Shown piece after piece: positions 1 through 9,100 of a stretch of DNA of 64,000 nucleotides. The stretch's first letter is position 1, and each line of letters begins with the position of its first letter. The notes below the pieces were generated by a model. That model worked only from the letters and a program-made list of their open reading frames with translations, did no database searches and had not been told where the DNA came from. The position numbers and the translations under genes are program-made. The stretch lies in assembly GCA_013152535.1 (NCBI GenBank), contig JAADGE010000001.1:126007-190006 (forward strand), in the 5' to 3' direction. This stretch comes from Chlorobiota bacterium (GTDB taxonomy: Bacteria > Bacteroidota > Bacteroidia > Bacteroidales > JAADGE01).

Positions 1-2
1 GT

Positions 3-227
3 TTTTGCGGTGCAGAAGGTATTGATACTGCCGTAACCATTTCAGATCATAAAGATTTGGATTTCGGTAAAAAATACGGTTTTGTTATGGAATCTTTAAG
101 ACTTTTAGCAAGAGGAGTAATAATTGTTGATACAGATAATACGGTACAATATGTTGAATATGTTTCTGAAGTTACTACTGAACCGGATTATGAAACTGCA
201 TTAAAAAAAGCAAAAGAACTTTTATAA
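3..227 (+). CDS. tpx: Thiol peroxidase, C-terminal part (gene runs in from the left)
   Basis: The window opens inside this gene; 74 codons and the stop are present. The fragment starts with FCGAEG, the Tpx motif that carries the resolving cysteine, and continues with ISDH, the LLARGVIIVD strand and a VTTEPDYE ending, all in the order seen in 2-Cys peroxiredoxins of the Tpx type. Such enzymes reduce hydroperoxides with electrons from thioredoxin. The peroxidatic cysteine lies outside the window, so activity cannot be judged. A strong hairpin with a T-run follows the stop, so this gene ends its transcript. Identification is from motif recognition only but the match is clear. Confidence 0.88.
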   Translation, partial: FCGAEGIDTAVTISDHKDLDFGKKYGFVMESLRLLARGVIIVDTDNTVQYVEYVSEVTTEPDYETALKKAKELL

Positions 228-244
228 ATTATCTTAACAATTTG

Positions 245-280
245 AAAAAATCGCATTTTAAAAAAGATGCGGTTTTTTTT
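245..280 (+). terminator. Rho-independent terminator after tpx
   Basis: Arms 245-259 and 264-278 pair around a 4-base loop; the core is CGCAT/ATGCG with A-rich and T-rich outer arms and a closing run of T. It sits 17 bases after the tpx stop. Confidence 0.85.
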
Positions 281-399
281 ATTCTTTATATCAAATATAC
301 AGTTCAAATTAAAAACCGAAAATAAAAGAATAAAATAATTCTATGCTTTCGGTATTTTTATATTTTCTTTGTACTGTTAAAAATTAAATAAGAAAACAT

Positions 400-2556
400 A
401 TGAAACGATTTTTTTTGATATTAACGATTATTTTAAGTTCTGTTCTTTTTGCTGTTTCTCAACAAAAGCAACTTACAATTGTAGATGCGGTAACAGGGCA
501 ATGGCGTCAATTATACCCGAAGCATATTCAGGGAATAAAAGCCTATTCAGATAATGATTTCACTTATGTAACGGATTATAAAGAAATTCATTTAATGAAT
601 AAAAACGGGAAAGACATCAAAATGATTGCCAATTTAAAAGAACTTAATTCGGCATTAAAAGAAGCCGGACATAAAGAGATGAAATTATTTCCTTATTGGA
701 ATTACAAGTGGGCAGATGCACAACATTTAAGTTTTATAACCGACGGTATATTTTACGTTTACAATATTCAAAATAAAAAAATTGAAACTGATGTTTTGCT
801 TCCGGAAAATTCAAAAAATATAAATGTTTGTTATAAAAATGATTACGTAGCTTTTACAATTAAAAATAACTTATATTTTTCCGATGAAAAATCCAAAACA
901 GTTCAAATTACTTTTGATGAAAACAAAGGAATCGTAAACGGCAGCAATTATGTTCATCGACAAGAATTCGGTATAGATAAAGGAATTTTTTGGTCTCCTA
1001 AAGGAAATGCAATTGCGTTCTACAGAAAAGATGAAACTATGGTTGCCGATTATCCTTTAGTGGATATTTCAACTCGTATAGCAACCGTTAAAAATATCAA
1101 ATACCCGATGATTGGTGAAAAAAGTGAAGAAGTTACACTCGGAATTTACAATTTAAAAACCGGAAAAACAGTTTTTTGCGATGTACAAGATTTTACCAAA
1201 GAACATTATCTCACAAGTATCACATGGCGTCCCGACGGAAAATATATTTTTATCGGAGTGCTTAACAGAGGACAAGATTATTTAAAAATGAATATGTATA
1301 ATGCTTCAACCGGAGCGTTTGTAAAAACTTTATTTGAAGAGAGAAACGACCGCTATGTAGAACCCGAGCATCCTCTTTATTTTTTGCCAAACAACAATGA
1401 CAATTTTTTATATTACAGTGAAAGAGACGGTTATGATCACTTATATCTTTACAATACAGACGGAGAATTATTAAAACAAGTAACAAAAGGGAACTGGGTT
1501 GTTCTTGATTTTAAGGGTTTTGATAAAACAGGAAAAAATATTTTTATTACTTCAACAAAAGAAAGCCCTATTGAAAAACAATTATATAAAGTAAATATCA
1601 AAACGGGGAAAATACTAAAATTAACAACGGATAAAGGAACTCACACAATTGTTTTTTCAAATTCAAAAAAATATTTCTTCGATTCTTATTCAAATATAAA
1701 AGTTGCAAATAATAACAGAATTTGTAACGATAAAGGAAAGATTGTTCGTAATATTTTAAATGCGAAAGACCCGCTTAATGAATACAACTTAGGCAAAATG
1801 TCAATAGGAACAATAAAAGCAGCCGACGGCAAAACCGATTTATATTACAGATTAATAACTCCTCCGAATTTCGACCCTAAAAAGAAATATCCTGTTGTTG
1901 TTTATGTTTACGGCGGACCTCATGCCCAATTAGTTACGAATTCACGTCTCGGAGGTGCAAGATTATGGAATTATTATATGGCTCAAAAAGGATATATTAT
2001 GTTTACACTTGACAACAGAGGTTCTGCAAACAGAGGTTTTGAATTTGAAAGTATAATTCACCGACAGTGCGGACAAGAAGAAATGAAAGACCAAATGAAA
2101 GGTATCGAATTTCTTGAAAAATTACCCTATGTTGATGCCGACAGAATAGGAGTTCATGGCTGGAGTTACGGCGGATTTATGACAGTCTCTTTAATCACAA
2201 ATTATCCCGAGACATTTAAAGTTGCCGTTGCAGGCGGTCCTGTTATTGATTGGAAATATTACGAAGTTATGTACGGCGAACGCTATATGGACACACCAAA
2301 AGAAAATCCGGAAGGGTTTAAAAAAACAAGTTTATTAAACAAAGCAAAAGATTTAAAAGGCAGATTATTAATAATACACGGCTATGTTGATCCGGTAGTT
2401 GTTCCGCAAAACAGTTTGGATTTTATTCGTTCCTGCATAAAAGCCGGTACCGATATTGATTATTTTTTATATCCCGAAAGCGAACATAACATGAAAGGAA
2501 AAAAACGCATACATTTAATGAAAAAAGTAACACGATATTTTGATGATTATTTGTAA
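400..2556 (+). CDS. Dipeptidyl peptidase IV (S9B prolyl oligopeptidase family)
   Basis: A secreted serine peptidase of 718 residues that should remove Xaa-Pro dipeptides from peptide N-termini. The first ~20 residues form a signal peptide ending near VSQQ. Residues ~60-480 have the repeated blades of the DPP IV beta-propeller, including an HRQEFG segment that probably supplies the glutamate gripping the substrate N-terminus. The C-terminal alpha/beta hydrolase domain has GWSYGG with catalytic Ser589, Asp664 in YVDPVV and His696 in SEHNM, in the right order and spacing for S9. Length matches the ~720 residues of known bacterial DPP IV. It stands alone, ends at a bidirectional terminator, and fits the peptide-degrading theme of this window (two other S9 peptidases at 44062 and 55211). 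Confidence 0.93.
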   Translation: MKRFFLILTIILSSVLFAVSQQKQLTIVDAVTGQWRQLYPKHIQGIKAYSDNDFTYVTDYKEIHLMNKNGKDIKMIANLKELNSALKEAGHKEMKLFPYWNYKWADAQHLSFITDGIFYVYNIQNKKIETDVLLPENSKNINVCYKNDYVAFTIKNNLYFSDEKSKTVQITFDENKGIVNGSNYVHRQEFGIDKGIFWSPKGNAIAFYRKDETMVADYPLVDISTRIATVKNIKYPMIGEKSEEVTLGIYNLKTGKTVFCDVQDFTKEHYLTSITWRPDGKYIFIGVLNRGQDYLKMNMYNASTGAFVKTLFEERNDRYVEPEHPLYFLPNNNDNFLYYSERDGYDHLYLYNTDGELLKQVTKGNWVVLDFKGFDKTGKNIFITSTKESPIEKQLYKVNIKTGKILKLTTDKGTHTIVFSNSKKYFFDSYSNIKVANNNRICNDKGKIVRNILNAKDPLNEYNLGKMSIGTIKAADGKTDLYYRLITPPNFDPKKKYPVVVYVYGGPHAQLVTNSRLGGARLWNYYMAQKGYIMFTLDNRGSANRGFEFESIIHRQCGQEEMKDQMKGIEFLEKLPYVDADRIGVHGWSYGGFMTVSLITNYPETFKVAVAGGPVIDWKYYEVMYGERYMDTPKENPEGFKKTSLLNKAKDLKGRLLIIHGYVDPVVVPQNSLDFIRSCIKAGTDIDYFLYPESEHNMKGKKRIHLMKKVTRYFDDYL

Positions 2557-2580
2557 ATTAATATAATAAAAGAACCAAAT

Positions 2581-2615
2581 AAAAAAGAGAGTTTTGTAAT
2601 GAAACTCTCTTTTTT
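2581..2615. terminator. Bidirectional terminator between DPP IV and rplS
   Basis: Perfect 14-base arms (2581-2594 and 2602-2615) with a 7-base loop; A-run on the left and T-run on the right serve both converging genes. Confidence 0.92.
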
Positions 2616-2634
2616 TATAATTGTAAGAATATAT

Positions 2635-2982
2635 TTAGAATCTTTTTTCTTTAATTCTGGCTTTTTTACCTGTCAGTTTTCTGAAGTAATAAATTCTTGC
2701 TCTTCGGACTTTTCCTTTTTTATTAACGACAATTTTATCAATAAAAGGAGAATAAAGCGGAAAAATTCTTTCGATACCGATTCCTCCCGTAGATTTTCTT
2801 ACGGTAAAAGTTTTTGTGGTTCCTTCACCTTTTTTTTGAATAACAACACCTCGGTAATCTTGTATTCTTTCTTTTTCGCCTTCTTTAATTTTATAACTTA
2901 CTGTTATAGTATCACCTGCTCCGAATTCGGGGAAATTAAGTTCTTTTGCAAATGCCGTTTCAACTACTTTTAATAAATCCAT
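2635..2982 (-). CDS. rplS: 50S ribosomal protein L19 (bL19)
   Basis: A 115-residue protein with the L19 layout: an N-terminal helix, [19 protein letters not shown], the [21 protein letters not shown] core and a basic C-terminus with [19 protein letters not shown]19 sits at the 30S-50S interface of the ribosome. The gene is alone here rather than in the rpsP-rimM-trmD cluster found in many other phyla, as is usual in Bacteroidota. A promoter -7 element lies at 3021-3028 and a shared terminator downstream. Confidence 0.97.
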   Translation of the reverse strand: MDLLKVVETAFAKELNFPEFGAGDTITVSYKIKEGEKERIQDYRGVVIQKKGEGTTKTFTVRKSTGGIGIERIFPLYSPFIDKIVVNKKGKVRRARIYYFRKLTGKKARIKEKRF

Positions 2983-3020
2983 CTCTGTTTATATTTTGTA
3001 TTTCTTTAAAATTGAGGACG

Positions 3021-3028
3021 CAAAAATA
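3021..3028 (-). promoter_or_regulatory. Promoter -7 element of rplS
   Basis: Reads TATTTTTG on the minus strand, an exact fit to the Bacteroidota TAnnTTTG consensus, about 40 bases before the rplS start. Confidence 0.6.
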
Positions 3029-3075
3029 TAATAAATTTATTTATCAGCAATTAATTACGCCTCTTTTTTTCTTTT

Positions 3076-3735
3076 TTATTCCGTAAAAACATATTGAATA
3101 ATATTTGCCCCTGCTTTTAATGCCTGCAAATGCTTTTCTACAGGGTCATGATATACTTCAGTATCTTCCCAACCGTTACCCAAATCACATTCATAAGTAT
3201 AAAGTAAAACAAGTCGATTATCAAAAAAAATACCGAATGCCTGCGGACGTTTTCCGTTGTGCTTATGAATTTTAGGCAAACCGTTCGGGAAATCATATTT
3301 TTGATGAAATATCGGATGTGAATACGGCAATTCAACAAGCTGCCGACCGGGAAATAATTTCTTAATTTCTCTGCGAATATATTTATCCATACCGTAATTA
3401 TCATCAATATGCAAAAAACCGCCGCCGAGAAGATATGTTCTTAAATTTTTTTGTTCTTCAACGGAAAAAATAACATTTCCGTGCCCTGTCATGTGCAAAA
3501 AAGGATAATTAAAAATTTCGGGACTTCCGACCTCAACCGTTGCAGGTTCTTTATTTATTGAAGTATGAAGATTTTTATTACAAAATTTTATCAGATTGGG
3601 TAATGACGTAGGATTTGCATACCAATCACCGCCGCCGTTATATTTTAATCGGGCTATTTGATATGAACTTTGAGCTTGAACTTTAATTCCGAATAAGCTT
3701 AAAAATATAATCAATAATGTTAATTTATATCTCAT
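3076..3735 (-). CDS. Secreted DUF4159 domain protein
   Basis: A 219-residue protein with a clear signal peptide ending in VQAQ and then a single DUF4159 domain. The domain resembles the glutamine-amidotransferase-like fold; visible landmarks are FLHMTGHGNV, LLGGGFLHIDD and the ELPYSHPIFH and GNGWED segments. In Bacteroidota and relatives this family is often near aerotolerance (Bat) or gas-vesicle-like clusters, but no such genes are here. It lies 14 bases after rsmE on the same strand and is probably co-transcribed with it. The molecular function is unknown. Confidence 0.8.
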   Translation of the reverse strand: MRYKLTLLIIFLSLFGIKVQAQSSYQIARLKYNGGGDWYANPTSLPNLIKFCNKNLHTSINKEPATVEVGSPEIFNYPFLHMTGHGNVIFSVEEQKNLRTYLLGGGFLHIDDNYGMDKYIRREIKKLFPGRQLVELPYSHPIFHQKYDFPNGLPKIHKHNGKRPQAFGIFFDNRLVLLYTYECDLGNGWEDTEVYHDPVEKHLQALKAGANIIQYVFTE

Positions 3736-3749
3736 AATTCACAATCAGA

Positions 3750-4454
3750 TTAAATATTCATAAAATCAATAATTTGGCAGGCAACAATGCCGGCAGTTTC
3801 GGTCCTTAATCGAGAATCAGAAATACTGATCTCCGTAAAGCCCTCTGAAACTGCTTGTTGTATTTCTTCTTCAGAGAAGTCCCCTTCGGGTCCGATTAAT
3901 ATGAGAACATCTTTTCCTTTTTCGTAAACTTCTTTTATATGCTTTTTAGTATCCGAATCGTAACAATGTGCAATATATTTTTTGCCTGTAAATTCAGAAT
4001 TAATAATATCTTCAAAACTCATTAATTTTTTCAAAGTCGGTTTAAAAAATGCTTTTGATTGCTTAGTTGCCGATATAATAACTTTTTCGAGCCGCTCCGG
4101 TTTTAATATTTTCCTTTCGGAATAGCGGCTTGTGAAAGGAATAATCTCATCAACACCAATTTCAGTTGCTTTTTCAAGAAAAGTTTCAAAACGTGCAATA
4201 TTCTTCGTAGGTGCAACGGCAATATGAAATTTATAATTTTTTCTGCTTTCTTTTTTTTCAACTTCAATAACTTTTACGGAACATTTTTTAGGATTGTCAT
4301 CCGTTATTTCAGAAATATACAATTTGCCTTTCCCGTCAATAAGTTGCACTTTGTTACCAATATTCAGTCTCAAAACTTTCACACAGTGTTTTGATTCTTC
4401 CTGAGAAAGTGTATAAAAATTATTTTTAATATCCGGAGTATAAAAAATGTGCAT
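3750..4454 (-). CDS. rsmE: 16S rRNA (uracil-1498-N3)-methyltransferase RsmE
   Basis: Methylates N3 of U1498 in 16S rRNA at the ribosomal decoding region. The 234-residue protein has an N-terminal PUA-like domain (SHCVKVLRLNIGNKVQLIDGKG within residues ~20-50) and a C-terminal SPOUT domain. The trefoil-knot signature LILIGPEGDFSEEEI and the closing LRTETAGIVA are both present. Length is normal. It leads an operon with the DUF4159 gene, and its promoter at 4473-4480 overlaps that of the divergent phosphoesterase. Confidence 0.95.
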   Translation of the reverse strand: MHIFYTPDIKNNFYTLSQEESKHCVKVLRLNIGNKVQLIDGKGKLYISEITDDNPKKCSVKVIEVEKKESRKNYKFHIAVAPTKNIARFETFLEKATEIGVDEIIPFTSRYSERKILKPERLEKVIISATKQSKAFFKPTLKKLMSFEDIINSEFTGKKYIAHCYDSDTKKHIKEVYEKGKDVLILIGPEGDFSEEEIQQAVSEGFTEISISDSRLRTETAGIVACQIIDFMNI

Positions 4455-4472
4455 AAGATTTCTTTATAAATG

Positions 4473-4491
4473 CAAAAATACTTTAATTTCG
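4473..4491. promoter_or_regulatory. Overlapping divergent promoter elements, rsmE and phosphoesterase
   Basis: On the minus strand 4473-4480 reads TATTTTTG; on the plus strand 4484-4491 reads TAATTTCG, one base off the TAnnTTTG consensus. The two genes start only 56 bases apart, so their promoters must be interleaved here. Confidence 0.5.
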
Positions 4492-4510
4492 TTATCGAAA
4501 AAACTGTTAA

Positions 4511-5002
4511 ATGATAAAAATAGGACTTATTTCAGATACACACGGACATATTGACGATAAATTGCTTGATTTCTTTAAAGATGTTGATGAAATTTGGCAT
4601 GCGGGCGATATCGGAAACATTTCCGTAATTGAAAATTTAGAAAAGATAAAACCCGTAAGAGCCGTATTCGGAAACATTGACGGACAAGATATTCGGATTC
4701 GATACCCGGAGCATAATCGTTTCAGAATTGAAGACACTGATGTTTGGATGACACACATCGGCGGTTATCCCGGAAGATACGACAGAAAAGTAAAACCTGA
4801 AATATTCAGAAATCCGCCGCGTTTGTTTATAAGCGGACATTCGCATATTCTGAAAGTTATATTTGACGATAAATTGAATTGTCTGCACATTAATCCCGGT
4901 GCTTACGGAAAATCAGGTATGCACAAAGTCAGAACAGCAATTCGATTTGATATCAGGGGACGCGATTTTTTGAATATGGAAATATTGGAAGTAACAAGAT
5001 AA
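4511..5002 (+). CDS. YfcE/MJ0936-type metallophosphoesterase
   Basis: A 163-residue calcineurin-like phosphoesterase. Metal-binding motifs are all present: DTHGH near the N-terminus, AGDIGN, GNIDG in place of the usual GNCD/GNHE, a HIGG histidine and GHSHI. Members of this compact family hydrolyse phosphodiesters, often tested with bis-p-nitrophenyl phosphate; the natural substrate is usually unknown. The gene starts 56 bases from the divergent rsmE. A weak hairpin (CCGAAATCG paired with CGATTTTGG, around 5017-5057) follows it but has no T-run. Confidence 0.88.
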   Translation: MIKIGLISDTHGHIDDKLLDFFKDVDEIWHAGDIGNISVIENLEKIKPVRAVFGNIDGQDIRIRYPEHNRFRIEDTDVWMTHIGGYPGRYDRKVKPEIFRNPPRLFISGHSHILKVIFDDKLNCLHINPGAYGKSGMHKVRTAIRFDIRGRDFLNMEILEVTR

Positions 5003-5159
5003 AATATTTTACATCTGCCGAAATCGGTGTTGCGAAGGAGAAAGCGATTTTGGTAGTTTAACATTTACTTTAATGATTATAATTTGTTAATTTTGAAGAA
5101 TAAAGACTGAACAGATAAGAAAGTTGTTTTATTCAGTTGTTAACGATTATTACAAAAAA

Positions 5160-6028
5160 ATGAGAATTTTTTTTTTATTATTTTGATAGTTTTCCCGATT
5201 GATGTTTTCTCTCAAATATTGATTCAAGGAATTATTAAAGATATTCAGGGCGAAGTTATCCCAAGAGCAATAATTAATGAAATTGGGACTGAAAATAAGA
5301 CTACTTCTGATTTAGAAGGAAATTTTATTTTAAAAACCATTCACGATTCTTGCTCAATTAGTTTCTCTTTTATCGGATTAGAAATTAAGACAATTAATTT
5401 CACAAAGGATTCAACAGTTAATGTCACACTAGAATATGGAAACTACTATAATTCCAGATGGTTGACAATTGGAACAAACTATGGTTTTTATAGTTCAGTA
5501 TTTGGATTTCAACTAAGTAACGGAACTGACGAAGAACCATTAATTCATTTTGAGGAATTTCAAGACAAATTACTGATAAAAATCCAAGGGCAAACAGATT
5601 TTGATTCCAACTATTCTTATCGTTCAGAAATTGGGTGGTCTCATCCAATTCATTACCTTGCTCGCATATCCTGTGAATATACGGTTCGCAATTATGAATC
5701 AACCGAATTTTACCTTAAAAACTTCAATTTATCGTCAAAAATTGGGTATTTCAGAAATACTTTATTGCTATTTAAGGTAGGGTATACAAAACTTCAAGAA
5801 AGAAATAATTTTGGAATAACAATTGGAATAGAGCAAAATATTAAGAGTTTATACTTCGGCTTTTCATCCGGTTATTATTCTGAGTATTTCTATCATAATG
5901 CATATTTACAAATAGGACTTTATAAAAACGGACTTTTTAGTTTCAGAGCAACATATGACAGAATAAATAATTTTAATTTATTAACGCTAGGAATTCATTA
6001 TACATTTGTAAGAAACAACAATCGCTAA
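5160..6028 (+). pseudogene. Outer-membrane protein with CarboxypepD-regulatory-like domain; start broken by a T10 tract
   Basis: The open frame from a TTG at 5183 encodes a ~70-residue beta-sandwich of the carboxypeptidase regulatory-like type (QGIIKDIQGEVIPRAII, then TTSDLEGNFIL) followed by ~190 residues of alternating hydrophobic strands rich in Tyr/Phe, probably an outer-membrane barrel. The only ATG nearby, at 5160, reads MRIFFLLF and then hits TGA. If the run of ten T at 5167-5176 had eleven, that ATG would enter the long frame and give a textbook signal peptide ending DVFSQ. So the gene is disrupted, phase-variable, corrected by slippage, or the sequence has a homopolymer error; with a correct T11 it would be intact. 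No close named family was recognised. Confidence 0.6.
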
Positions 6029-6186
6029 CAAAAATGCTTATTGCCCACACCGTAAAATATAAAAATGTTTACATCAAATCCTTTTCCGAAGACCAAATAC
6101 CGTGAATATTACATCCGCATTCCGCTTTTAATGTCTTAACATTATCAGTTTTTATTTTAAAAACAGCATAAACAAAATGTAACAAA

Positions 6187-9100
6187 TTATCTGAGAAGAG
6201 TAACGCTGCCGGCTAATTCAAAAGGAGTACCGTTTAAAAAGAAACCGTCGGCACGCCATACATAAACATCCTGCATTGCACTAATTCCGTTAAAATAACC
6301 GTTCCATCCTTTTGTAATATCATTTGTATAAAACATTTTCTCACCCCAACGATTGTAGATATACATTTCAAACGATTTTACTGATGAATATTCCGCAGGA
6401 CCGAAAATATCATTAATTCCGTTCCCGTTCGGAGAAAATGCACTCGGAAAAATAACTTTCCCTTCCGGCAAAACTATTACTTGCGATGTTAATGTAAGCG
6501 AATCTACACATTTATTGACAGAAGTTACTGTTAAAGTAATATCATATGTTCCGGGAGCAGAATAATAATAAATCGGATTTTCATCTTCTGAATTACCGCC
6601 GTCTCCGAATTCCCAATAAAATAAATCGGCATCATCAGAACTTAAATTATTACAATGTATCGGTTGATTCGGAAGCATTACTGTATCGGGCATAACTTCA
6701 AAATTTACAATCGGACTTTGAAACACATAAATAGTTGTATCCCGGGAATCAAAAGTATTGCAATACCCGGTTGTGTTAAGTGTAACAATATATTCTCCCG
6801 GCGTAGTATAAGTATATGAAAAATTATTATCATAAATTATTGTTCCGTCTCCCATATCCCATTCAAATGTATCTATATACATTGATTGATTTTCAAAATT
6901 AATTGTTACCGGAACACAAGACTGAGAAGTATCAACACTGAATATTGCTTCAGGTTGCATTGCTGTTATAGTAACAGTTTGCTTAACCGTATCCGAGCAC
7001 CAAGTATTATTTGCCGACAATTCAATATCATAACTTCCGCAATCATCGTATGTATGAGAACCCGGATTTTCATCGGAAGAAGTTCCGCCGTCACCGAAAT
7101 CCCAATTATAATTTGTATATCCGCCCGGACTGTTATTTGTAATCGTAATTTCTGATTGAGGGAAATAAGCCGTTAAAGGATTTGCAGTAAAATTTAATTG
7201 AGGGCGAGGATAAACAGTAATTATTCTTTCCGCTGTATCCAAACAATTATTAGGAGAAACCGAATAAGCCGTAACTGTATAATCAACAGGATTTAAAGTT
7301 GTATTAATAAAAGTATGGTTCGGCTCATTTTGTGTTACAGTTTCACCATCTCCAAAATCCCACAGATAAGTTGATCCGGGCGTTGTTCGGGTAAATTGAA
7401 CTATTAAAGGACTGCATCCGATACTGTCGCTCACATCAAATAAAGAAGCATCTTGGGGAGAACCTATTGTTACCGGATTTCCCGTAGCCGGACAAGAATT
7501 TGCATCTCTTACATAAGAAGTATATGTTCCCGGAGAAAGATTTCCTATAGTCTTATCAGATTGCCAAATAATTCCGTCAATTGAAAATTCAAAAGGATAA
7601 GTCCCGCCGGAAGTATTGACAGTAATTGTTCCGTCATCAGAGCCGACACATTGTTCATCTTCGGCAACAACACTTGTTATTATTAATGAATCAGGTTCAT
7701 AAATTGATTTAGGATAAGAACTGCTCATACAATTATTATCATCACGAACTTTTACAAAATAATCACCGGCAGGTAAATTATTAAAAGTTCCTGTAATATC
7801 AGGAAAAGTTGTTCCGTCATCTATAGAATAATGCAATGCACCTGTTCCTCCGTTTGCTGTTATCGTGATTATTCCGTTATTATTTCCGTAACACAAAATA
7901 TCTGTTGTTTCAATATCCGTAATTTGAACACGTGAAGGTTGTGTAATTCTGACAGTATCCCAATTTAATGAATTATCTAACCAAGAAGCCGGGCAAAGAT
8001 TTGCATCATAGAGCTTAATATAGTATGTACCGGGAGATAAATTTGAAAATGTTCCGCCGTTATCATAATACGAATCTCCTTGATTTATTGAATACATATA
8101 ATTAACAACACCGCCGGAAGCATGTATTGTAATCTGTCCGTCATTATCACCATAACATCCGTTGATATTTTGAACTGTAACAGAATCAATTGAAAGGGTA
8201 TCCGGTTCGTTAATAATTACCAAGGGTCCCGGTTTTACACAATCATATATATCTTTTACGTATGTTTGATACGAACCTGCAATTAAACCGTTGAAAAAGG
8301 AACCTGAACTGTATGTAACACCATTATTAATTGAAAAATAATGCGGTGCTTGTCCGCCTGTTGCCGTTAAATTTATATATCCGGTTGCATCACCGTAACA
8401 TTTTACATCTTGTTTTTCAACTAAACTCGGAATTAACTCTTCGGGTTCATTAATAGTAACAGGATTTCCGTTTGCCGGACAATTATTGGTATCTCTGATT
8501 ACAATATCATAATTTCCTGCTGCCAGTCCCGTAAAGTCTCCGTTATTAGAGAAGTAAGTTGTTCCGCCGTCAATAGAATATTGAACAGGTGCTGTTCCGC
8601 CAAGATAATCTATATGTATTTCTCCGATTAAATCACCGTGACATCCGAGAATATCTTTTTTAGATTGGTAAGAAACTTGTAAAATATCCGGTTGAGTGAT
8701 ATGTACCAAATCTCCGACTTGTTTACATTTATTTGCATCTTTTACTAATGTTTGATAATTTCCGGCAGATAAACCTGAAAAGATATTTGAAGCCTGATAG
8801 GTAACTTCTCCGTCATCTGAGAATTCCAAAGGTAATGTTCCGCCGTGTGCAAATATTGTAATTGAACCGTTAGTACCTCCGTTACAATCATTTACATTTA
8901 CTCCGACTACGGAATCTATTATTAATTCTGCAGGTTGCCCCAGAATATGAGAACCACCGACTGTTGTACATCCGTGAGCATCTTTTACGACAATTTGATA
9001 AGTGGGTCCGGAAGATAATCCGGATAGAATATTATTTGTAAAAAAATGTGTACCGTTATCCGGAGAATAAGTTATTTGTCCGGTTCCTCCGGTAGCATTT

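Noticed and set aside
2599-2973. 124-codon plus-strand frame over rplS
   Set aside because: It is antisense to a certain ribosomal gene, rich in Phe/Ser from reversed Lys/Glu codons, and begins in the terminator.
5017-5057. Hairpin after the phosphoesterase gene as terminator
   Set aside because: The stem is short, with a wobble and a 23-base loop, and lacks a T-run.
6029-6186. Possible integron-like attC core (GCTAAC near 6024 and GTTAAC near 5140) flanking the 5160 gene
   Set aside because: Only short, common motifs match; no folded attC site or integrase gene is visible.
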